From contig NC_051095.1 of assembly GCF_901709675.1 (NCBI RefSeq), positions 8,895,956 to 8,959,955 on the forward strand: DNA of 64,000 nt, given 5' to 3'. The notes beneath the pieces are model-generated. The model did no database searches. It was not told the origin of the DNA and saw only the letters and a list, made by a program, of their open reading frames with translations. Source of the DNA: Syngnathus acus (lineage: Eukaryota; Chordata; Actinopteri; Syngnathiformes; Syngnathidae). Shown in pieces: positions 61,401 to 64,000 of this stretch; position 1 is the first letter of the stretch; each line of letters opens with the position of its first letter. The translations under genes were made by a program, and so were the position numbers.

Positions 61401-62551
61401 TAAAGTGAGCAACCGTTTTTTAATATAGTGTTTGTTCAGGGTATGCCAGTGATGTAATGCTGAAGGGATTAGCGGCAGGGTAGGACACTCTCCTGTGGGA
61501 CCTCTCGGATAACGTTGAAAACGTGTGAGACATCGTAACAATTTCCAAGTGCACATGTCGGCACTGTGTCTGGGGGGATTATGCGCGAGTGGGTCAAGGT
61601 GTTGGTATGCTCGCGCAAACGAGAGTGGGTAATCTGCCTCAGTCAGGTGCAACAAAGGTCAGTGGCTAATTTTACCCGTGCCGAGCTAGCGTCTGTCACG
61701 GCCAGTAATCCCGCTTTGTTACTCGAGTGGCACGGGTGGGTCGCAGTGGTGTGAAGAAGCCACTCATGTCGATACACTAAGGCTGGATTTGCACCGCGTG
61801 GTTCAAGTGACACAATTCTGCTAGCTCTCATGTTGAGAGTTCGGTTAACAAGCTAACAACAGCGCAGCATTAAATCACAGATTTACCGGTACATTCCTTA
61901 CTTTGAACCAGGCAAATGTTTGAGAGAACTGAATTTAACATTTAGTCACATTAGAACTACAAATGTAAACGAAAATAATCAAAAGGTTTCCAACATTTCT
62001 TGTTTTTTAAAGACTTGTACTCGTACTACCAACATTCCTTGAAAGAAAATCATGGTTGTTTCAAGTAAATGGTATACACTGTTTTCTTCATAATATGTTT
62101 TCCTGATCGCCCTATATTAGAGACGAAATCAGAGCAGAATTCTATCCTGCAAACAGGCATCTAGTCGTAGATGGCATTGGTTGTTTAGTTTCACATTGGC
62201 TGTGTCGAAACACACTCCAGATTTATAGCTTTTCAAATACAAATAATTAAAAAGTAAACTTTATAATGGTATAATGGTGTTTCAACAGTGCAAAAACAAA
62301 TATTTGAAATTCAGAACCTATTCCGAATCCAAATGGCTCCCGCGGTAGCTCGTCTAGGGGCATTGCAAAACAGGTGCAAAAGCACTGGGAGGCCTAACAG
62401 AAACTTGGGGAGCCGTTACCTCGTCTGCATCCGTGGCTGTTAGCTGCATTATCCTGAAGCCGTCCCCCACATTCTCCTCGATGCTTACGTCCAGGATGTC
62501 GTTGGGGAAAACAGGCGGGTTGTCGTTGACGTCCTGCAGCGTGATCTCCAC
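20537..62551 (-). CDS. fat4: fat4, protocadherin FAT4 (3' two thirds; 16 exons, 5' end outside window)
   Basis: FAT4 is a giant single-pass atypical cadherin that binds Dachsous-type cadherins on neighbouring cells and acts in planar cell polarity and growth control. I joined sixteen minus-strand exons: 62551-62420, 57532-57271, 56664-56314, 53412-52490, 51240-51066, 40562-40382, 38232-37982, 37416-33067, 31702-31598, 31455-31148, 28970-28885, 27578-27399, 27097-26973, 25099-24882, 23775-23514 and 22440-20537. All introns are GT-AG, all phases fit, and the total is 9,813 bases (3,270 residues plus TGA). Domain order is 18 complete cadherin repeats, a non-cadherin module, EGF x4, LamG, EGF, LamG, EGF-type modules, transmembrane helix and tail. 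The tail is near-identical to remembered vertebrate FAT4, which separates it from FAT1-3 and Dachsous. If the total is 34 cadherin repeats, the visible ones are EC17-EC34. Start codon, signal peptide and EC1-16 lie beyond position 64,000. The reading frame is intact, so the gene looks functional. Confidence 0.95.
21944..22024 (-). other. fat4: Transmembrane segment of FAT4
   Basis: About 27 hydrophobic residues run from LPIWAVPAIVG to LSLILCN. They are followed at once by basic residues (KDRNK, then a run of Lys-Pro-Lys-Glu-Lys), which sets the N-out, C-in orientation of a type I protein. Confidence 0.93.
22441..23513 (-). other. fat4: fat4 intron before the last exon
   Basis: The donor is GTGAGG and the acceptor is TAG before GTTTTGATGG. 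AT-rich; no repeat or exon recognised. Confidence 0.9.
23514..23775 (-). CDS. fat4: fat4 exon: middle of second laminin-G domain
   Basis: This 262-bp exon follows a CTCCCTCAG acceptor and ends at a GTGAGG donor with one base of a glycine codon. It encodes GNIHYISDAG, GKVERTIGDVVLSDGLWHT, a strand with LMQVDNSHSRI, and the FGGLGVLTISLGGIPPG segment typical of the FAT4 LamG2 domain. Confidence 0.93.
23776..24881 (-). other. fat4: fat4 intron with a decayed CTTGGTC-type repeat tract
   Basis: The intron lies within the second LamG domain coding region. Much of it (from about 23,911) is the degenerate repeat listed separately. Confidence 0.9.
23911..24300. repeat. Degenerate tandem repeat of an AGTCTTGGTCTTGACTC-like unit
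   Basis: The core CTTGGTC or a one-base variant recurs about ten times at irregular spacing, with AAGTCTTGGTCTTGA-type units. Related but weaker tracts lie in the next introns at about 25,395-25,510 and 27,955-28,060. The period is too eroded to define an exact unit by eye. Confidence 0.65.
24882..25099 (-). CDS. fat4: fat4 exon: start of second laminin-G domain
   Basis: This 218-bp exon runs from a TTTTGCAG acceptor to a GTAGGA donor, ending in phase 0. It encodes ITADTALSLDGTGRLDY, LLRRSLQGG, LEVKFRTRGKSGTLLHVQ and SNYTTVK, the first beta strands of LamG2. The motif order and spacing match FAT4. Confidence 0.93.
25100..26972 (-). other. fat4: fat4 intron
   Basis: It holds a short CTTAACTC/CTTGACT-type degenerate tract at about 25,395-25,510 and a SINE fragment at 26264-26350. 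No exon recognised. Confidence 0.85.
26264..26350 (-). repeat. SINE fragment (tail half, reverse orientation)
   Basis: GGTGAGCTGGAGCCTATCCC, GTTGACTTTGG and GGACCCTGAACTTTTTGCCA match the reverse complement of the 3' half of the fish SINE family. Confidence 0.65.
26973..27097 (-). CDS. fat4: fat4 exon: EGF-like domain between the LamG domains
   Basis: This 125-bp exon encodes one EGF-like domain with six cysteines in the pattern CTASPCRHGGTC, QCQC and KYCEK. It is bounded by an ATTTTAG acceptor and a perfect GTAAGT donor. It separates the two laminin-G domains, as in mammalian FAT4. Both split codons resolve to the expected residues (Arg in, Tyr out). Confidence 0.93.
27098..27398 (-). other. 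fat4: fat4 intron (301 bp)
   Basis: This short intron has the weak donor GTCTGC and the acceptor ATTTTAG. Nothing else seen. Confidence 0.88.
27399..27578 (-). CDS. fat4: fat4 exon: end of first laminin-G domain
   Basis: This 180-bp exon encodes ILDVEPNRLSVGG, THDFVGCIMELAVNGRPL and QALASHGILD, the last strands of LamG1 including the conserved FxGCI motif. The acceptor is TGTGCAG. The donor is AG followed by GTCTGC, a weak match to the consensus because position +3 is C and +4 is T. The frame across the junction gives ILD-R-CPRLEAAC as expected. Confidence 0.92.
27579..28884 (-). other. fat4: fat4 intron
   Basis: It contains a weak CTTGGTTTTCCTCAAAG tract near 27,955-28,060, related to the 24-kb repeat, and a T9-G9 homopolymer junction near 28,680. 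No exon recognised. Confidence 0.85.
28885..28970 (-). CDS. fat4: fat4 exon: middle of first laminin-G domain
   Basis: This small 86-bp exon lies between a TCCCGCAG acceptor and a GTAAGA donor. It encodes AASLTVDLCGDDQEPGYC and SNVAVHTDW, strands of the first LamG domain. It begins in phase 0 and leaves two bases of a tryptophan codon for the next exon. Confidence 0.9.
28971..31147 (-). other. fat4: fat4 intron
   Basis: No repeat, exon or RNA gene was recognised in this 2.2-kb intron. Confidence 0.85.
31148..31455 (-). CDS. fat4: fat4 exon: EGF4 end and first laminin-G domain
   Basis: This 308-bp exon runs from a CTCCTCAG acceptor to a GTAAGG donor and ends in phase 0. After the last EGF cysteine it encodes the linker ELNSYGFEELSYMEFPSLD and the start of a laminin-G beta sandwich (YIYIKFAT, LLMYNHDNQTG, LALEIFEGRMRFSFNLGSG). 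The sequence is very close to remembered mammalian FAT4. Confidence 0.94.
31598..31702 (-). CDS. fat4: fat4 exon: EGF3 end and EGF4
   Basis: This 105-bp exon completes the third EGF-like domain (KTCDS) and encodes the fourth, with the cysteine pattern CECNPCFNGGSC and YYCHCPFG. The acceptor is AACCCAG and the donor GTGAGT. Both flanking codons are split glycines, and the junction produces CPFG-VFGKHCE, the normal end of an EGF-like domain. Confidence 0.92.
31703..33066 (-). other. fat4: fat4 intron after the giant exon
   Basis: The donor GTACTA is followed by a short TG-rich run on the plus strand near 33,037. No exon recognised. Confidence 0.85.
33067..37416 (-). CDS. fat4: fat4 giant exon: EC24-EC34, membrane-proximal module, EGF1-EGF3
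   Basis: This uninterrupted 4,350-bp exon encodes 1,450 residues and ends at a GTACTA donor. It carries EC24 to EC34, then about 190 residues with no cadherin motif (33450-34018), then three EGF-like domains. EGF1 (about 33284-33445) has a roughly 30-residue insertion between its third and fourth cysteines. EGF2 and EGF3 are calcium-binding types with DVDEC and DINEC starts. Several linkers depart from DxNDN: FVNGGNFPVI, TEENHHTPEF, KGANEYVPRF and LDANDPPVF. Mammalian FAT4, as I recall it, has similar departures at the same places. The start follows a TGTGTCCAG acceptor, and both end phases fit the neighbouring exons. Confidence 0.96.
37417..37981 (-). other. fat4: fat4 intron before the giant exon
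   Basis: A 565-bp T-rich intron; nothing notable. Confidence 0.88.
37982..38232 (-). CDS. fat4: fat4 exon: EC23 and start of EC24
   Basis: This 251-bp exon runs from a CCAAACAG acceptor to a GTAAAC donor. It encodes SLTGGHGQFSINP, LLDREERANYQLLV, the ATDGG motif, the linker SDINDNPPRF and the start of EC24 (HHHPYVTHIP). It begins with the last base of a serine codon and ends with the first base of a glycine codon, matching both neighbours. Confidence 0.93.
39142..39153. repeat. SINE target-site duplication, left copy
   Basis: GATTTCATTTGA, identical to 39524-39535. Confidence 0.9.
39154..39523 (+). mobile_element. Full-length tRNA-derived SINE with Pol III boxes, (GGAT)n tail and 12-bp target-site duplication
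   Basis: The tRNA-like head contains an A box TGGCGCACTGG (39165-39175) and a perfect B box GGTTCGATTCC (39209-39219). The body follows with the TGTGGAGTTTGCATGTTCTCC block and ends in GGAT repeats. The insertion is flanked by identical GATTTCATTTGA copies at 39142-39153 and 39524-39535. It lies in an intron, antisense to fat4. The clean duplication and low decay suggest a recent insertion. Confidence 0.92.
39524..39535. repeat. SINE target-site duplication, right copy
   Basis: GATTTCATTTGA, identical to 39142-39153, directly after the GGAT tail. Confidence 0.9.
40382..40562 (-). CDS. fat4: fat4 exon: end of EC22 and start of EC23
   Basis: This 181-bp exon is bounded by a CATTCTCAG acceptor and a GTACAT donor. 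It encodes the G strand and linker VDDVNDNVPIF, then the first half of EC23 with TITEDAPTGTDV and NSSDADTGLNGVI. It enters with two bases of a glycine codon and leaves with two bases of a serine codon completed by the next exon. It follows the longest intron in the window (10.5 kb). Confidence 0.92.
42415..42850. promoter_or_regulatory. Intragenic CpG island
   Basis: Roughly 40 CpG dinucleotides lie in about 430 bp, far denser than anywhere nearby. A CRE-like TGATGTCA word lies just before it. Overlapping open frames of about 70 codons are likely by-products of the base composition. It could be an alternative promoter or enhancer of fat4; no transcript start can be shown from sequence. Confidence 0.45.
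43080..43235 (-). repeat. SINE fragment (reverse orientation)
   Basis: CATCCATTTTCTGTATTGCTTATC, TATCCCAGCTGACTTTGG, GGGGCACACAAAGACAAACA and the AACATGCATGTTTTTTGGA block match the reversed 3' half of the SINE family. Confidence 0.75.
45544..45575. repeat. C21 homopolymer followed by (AC)n
   Basis: Twenty-one C residues are followed by five to six AC units. On the fat4 transcript strand this is a run of 21 G. Confidence 0.9.
47090..47255. promoter_or_regulatory. ATTA/TAAT-rich cluster, candidate intronic enhancer
   Basis: About ten homeodomain-type cores fall within 165 bp of mixed, non-repetitive sequence, including CTAATTAG, TTAATTATAATC, CAATTAGCCTAATAATGAG and CAATTAACG. It does not look like a simple repeat. 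Function is inferred only. Confidence 0.3.
47852..47995. mobile_element. Diverged short hAT-like element remnant
   Basis: The left end CAGTGGTTCTCAAACTG (47852-47868) is a typical hAT terminal repeat. The right end GATTGGAAACCCCTG is a mutated inverted match. No 8-bp duplication is preserved (CTACAATC left, ATTAGAGG right). Confidence 0.6.
49331..49338. repeat. hAT target-site duplication, left copy
   Basis: CTGTAGAG, identical to 49748-49755. Confidence 0.9.
49339..49747. mobile_element. Non-autonomous hAT-family transposon with intact TIRs and 8-bp target-site duplication
   Basis: The 409-bp element starts CAGGGGTGCCCAA and ends with its exact 13-bp inverse (TTGGGCACCCCTG). Identical 8-bp CTGTAGAG copies flank it at 49331-49338 and 49748-49755. 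The interior contains T-rich and (AT)n stretches (49637-49662) and no transposase. An 8-bp duplication and CAG...CTG ends are the hAT signature. Confidence 0.93.
49748..49755. repeat. hAT target-site duplication, right copy
   Basis: CTGTAGAG, identical to 49331-49338. Confidence 0.9.
51066..51240 (-). CDS. fat4: fat4 exon: middle of EC22
   Basis: This 175-bp exon is not covered by a long open frame, so it is easily missed. The acceptor is TTTCTTTCAG before GTTGTCGCC and the donor is GTAAGG. It encodes VVARDDDQGANGQLSYM, a short strand-turn region, TLDREAQGKY and ITATDSG, the standard A-B and C-F strand signatures of a cadherin repeat. Phases match both neighbours (0 in, 1 out), and flanking exons supply the missing ends of EC22. 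Confidence 0.9.
51241..52489 (-). other. fat4: fat4 intron
   Basis: No repeat or exon recognised in 1.2 kb. The donor is GTGACT and the acceptor TTTCTTTCAG. Confidence 0.88.
52490..53412 (-). CDS. fat4: fat4 exon: EC19 to start of EC22
   Basis: This 923-bp exon is open throughout and encodes most of EC19, all of EC20 and EC21, and the first strand of EC22. Three linkers are visible: LDVNDCPPTF, LDVNDNTPTF and LDVNDCSPVF. Two have Cys in place of the final Asn of DxNDN. LDRE motifs occur in each repeat (TLDRET, ELDREE, QLDREV). The exon starts with two bases of a codon after CTTGCAG and ends in phase 0 at CAG followed by GTGACT. Confidence 0.94.
53413..56313 (-). other. fat4: fat4 intron
   Basis: The 2.9-kb intron contains a tiny hAT-end remnant between 8-bp repeats at 55059-55090. 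Otherwise nothing recognised. Confidence 0.87.
55059..55090. mobile_element. hAT terminal-repeat remnant between 8-bp direct repeats
   Basis: ATCTAAAC occurs at 55059-55066 and again at 55083-55090. Between them lies AGTCTGAGAACCCCTG, which with the preceding C is the inverse of a hAT terminal repeat (compare 47852-47868). It resembles what is left after internal loss or imprecise excision. Confidence 0.45.
56314..56664 (-). CDS. fat4: fat4 exon: EC18 and start of EC19
   Basis: This 351-bp exon begins with the last two bases of a glycine codon and ends with the first base of another, before a GTATGT donor. It encodes ASDSDSG, an acidic loop (EDDDEDE), the core motif PLDYEN, the linker LDVNDNAPSF and the start of the next repeat ending NASDADDG. 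The acidic loop between the beta strands is unusually rich in Asp and Glu. Confidence 0.93.
56665..57270 (-). other. fat4: fat4 intron
   Basis: A 606-bp intron, about 240 bp of which is a diverged SINE copy (56946-57188). Confidence 0.88.
56946..57188 (-). repeat. Diverged SINE copy (reverse orientation)
   Basis: The order of blocks GTGAGCTGGAGCCTATGGC, GGGTACACCCTAGAATGGCA, ACGAACAACCTTCAACTAGG and GAGATTTGAATCTCTGACCTC follows the reversed SINE family, with many substitutions. Confidence 0.6.
57271..57532 (-). CDS. fat4: fat4 exon: EC17 and start of EC18
   Basis: This 262-bp exon starts in phase 0 after a TTCAAG acceptor and ends with one base of a glycine codon at a GTAAGG donor. It carries the cadherin core of one repeat: IDPESG, the LDRE motif as KLDRERR, and a calcium linker EDVNDHTPKF in which the last Asn of DxNDN is replaced by His. 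It then begins the next repeat (FDIPEDTPSG). Confidence 0.92.
57533..62419 (-). other. fat4: fat4 intron (4.9 kb)
   Basis: It contains a short reversed SINE fragment at 61252-61308. No exon or other feature recognised. Confidence 0.87.
61252..61308 (-). repeat. Short SINE fragment (reverse orientation)
   Basis: CCCGGAGAAGACCCACACAGG and GGGAGAACATGCAAACTCC match the reversed central block of the SINE family. Confidence 0.7.
62420..62551 (-). CDS. fat4: fat4 exon: end of EC16 and start of EC17
   Basis: This 44-codon exon is phase 0 at both ends. It is bounded by an acceptor (CTCCCGCAG before GTGGAG) and a donor (GAG then GTAACG). It encodes a calcium-binding linker LQDVNDNPPVF, then the first strands of the next repeat with the SIEEN and TATDADE motifs. 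The junction onto the next exon gives TATDADE-GPNALVTY, the normal cadherin order. It is the most 5' coding exon visible; no further exon was found between it and position 64,000. Confidence 0.9.
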
Positions 62552-64000
62552 CTGCGGGAGAGAAAAGACCACCAAAGTTTCAGTTCGAGCCAAGCCAAAA
62601 TCGACCTAAAGTAGATATGAGTAAACGAATAGCACGCTGCGGTTACTGAAAATGAAGCTGTGGATCATTTGCAAACATTGCTATGTTTCCTCAGGGTTCA
62701 GAAAATCAACCGCTGATACCACATGAATAGTGACGCTCTGTTTCTGAAAGCAATATTACAGCATGTACTATTCCTGATACAATACCCCAGTCGGCTTGTC
62801 TCAAAGCAGTGTTTAGGGAACCACAATGCGGGTTCCAGCTCAACCTCACACCCCCCGTTAGGGCTGCATAGAAAACAACATGCATTACACTATTACCAAA
62901 GTAAAGAACTGCTTCACTTGAGCGTCTGAGAAAGCAAAATAAACACATCACGAGCGACCGCAGAAGCCCCCTGGCTGCATAAACTTCGGGCCATGTGCGG
63001 AGACTTGTTACGCTAATCGTCATTTAATGCACGGTTTGCTCATTGTTTATGGAAATGATGCAATACACAGTAACATACGCCCCATTTTATGCTAGGCCAC
63101 GCTCGGTAAACCCACCATTGCGTTCCCCAACAATATAATTAAATACCCCTTTGGACATTTCATCACGTACGATGACTACTGAGTATTGTGTGCTGCCATA
63201 ACCCATCTCAGGACTAACAACGGTTTATTCTCCTCTGTTGTTTATTAATTCGCATATCGTTTGCTCTTAAGTACAGCCGATAGTTTTGCAAGGACCAGTT
63301 TTGCAATGACGAATTGTTACGCAAGCTTAGCAAATGTCTAAAACTCCTCAGAGACAGTGCAAATGAGATGTTTGCGGTTTCAAATGTTCCCTGTCTGTTT
63401 GTGGCCGTATTACATTTCCACAACTCAAACGGAGACCCCCCCCCCCCTCGTCGCCTTGTACGCTAACCTCAATACACATTTCAAAGTCGGTAAACACGCT
63501 TTTGAACCATAACCGACATTTTTGCTTGGCGTTCCTACTTTTTATGCCTCGATGAATATGGAGTATAATGATAATTATGGAGCATTCTTTCATTACTTTC
63601 CACAAAAATAAATGTGTGAGTGGGAATACAAATAGGAAATGGGGGAATAGAGAGGTCATCGAATGTCAACAATGGGTTTGGGTTTTATGAAGAGTTTCCT
63701 GCAGAATGCGGTGAGCACACAATGAATCTCAAGGACGTGTTTCTACATACCCGGCTATTGCCAGGAATTCATTCTGCGTTCTACGACACACGCATGCAAC
63801 AACAATAGAGGGACGATTCCACAATGTTCCTTTTTGGGAAAACTGACGACACAATGATTTTTATTTTTTTTTTTTAAGTAACACGTTCTTCATTTTAGGC
63901 ATCACGCTGCACTAGTGGTTGGTCGACCTGCTTCACGGTTGTACAATTCTGGTTTCAAATCTTTGAGGTTTCTTTTTGGTTGCGTGGCGTTTTCCTCCCA
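62552..64000 (-). other. fat4: fat4 intron, running off the window
   Basis: No cadherin motif is found in any minus-strand frame here, so the upstream exon lies outside the window. A C-rich run of about 14 is at 63,436-63,449, and a SINE head begins at about 63,901. Confidence 0.8.
63901..64000 (+). repeat. Diverged SINE head, cut by the window end
   Basis: CACGCTGCACTAGTGGTTGG, CTGCTTCACGGTTGTACAATTC and GGTTTCAAATCTTTGAGG resemble the tRNA-like head of the same family. The Pol III boxes are degraded. Confidence 0.5.

Noticed and set aside
1-64000. CRISPR arrays, operons, ribosomal RNA genes or other prokaryotic systems
   Set aside because: No regularly spaced repeats, no rRNA signatures, and the whole window has vertebrate exon-intron organisation.

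Overview
This is genomic DNA from a vertebrate, most likely a teleost fish. One large spliced gene is encoded on the minus strand between about 19.5 and 62.6 kb. Its introns all follow GT-AG and its exons keep one reading frame. The surrounding DNA carries fish-type repeats: a tRNA-derived SINE with a (GGAT)n tail, short hAT-like and other inverted-repeat elements, and CA/TG/AT microsatellites. The SINE variant resembles those I associate with percomorph and perhaps syngnathid fishes, but this is a weak guess.

The gene is fat4, encoding the giant protocadherin FAT4. Sixteen exons were joined by hand. They sum to 9,813 coding bases, or 3,270 residues plus the stop, with compatible phase at every junction and no internal stop or frameshift. 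The gene runs right to left. Its 5' part lies beyond position 64,000: roughly the first 1,700 residues if the length matches mammalian FAT4. The visible part encodes 18 consecutive cadherin repeats (EC17 to EC34 by the mammalian count), then a non-cadherin extracellular module, four EGF-like domains, a laminin-G domain, an EGF-like domain, a second laminin-G domain, further EGF-like modules, one transmembrane helix and a cytoplasmic tail of about 468 residues. The tail matches FAT4 rather than FAT1, FAT2 or FAT3.

Layout: 1-19.5 kb is downstream intergenic DNA with no gene I can support; it holds inverted-repeat elements, SINE fragments, microsatellites, a local duplication and a TATA-containing segment. 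19.5-20.5 kb is the probable 3' UTR. 20.5-33 kb holds the small 3' exons (tail, transmembrane, LamG, EGF). 33.07-37.4 kb is one 4,350-bp exon encoding EC24 to EC34 and the first EGF-like domains. 38-62.6 kb holds the upstream cadherin exons, separated by introns of 0.6 to 10.5 kb. The largest intron (40.6-51.1 kb) contains a CpG-dense island, clusters of homeodomain-type ATTA sites, a 21-C run and an intact non-autonomous hAT element with its 8-bp target-site duplication.

In known biology FAT4 pairs with Dachsous cadherins across cell contacts to control planar polarity and growth. Nothing here looks like a new multi-gene system. The most useful observations are conserved non-canonical cadherin linkers, the membrane-proximal ectodomain module, possible intronic regulatory DNA, and several mobile elements with clean insertion signatures.
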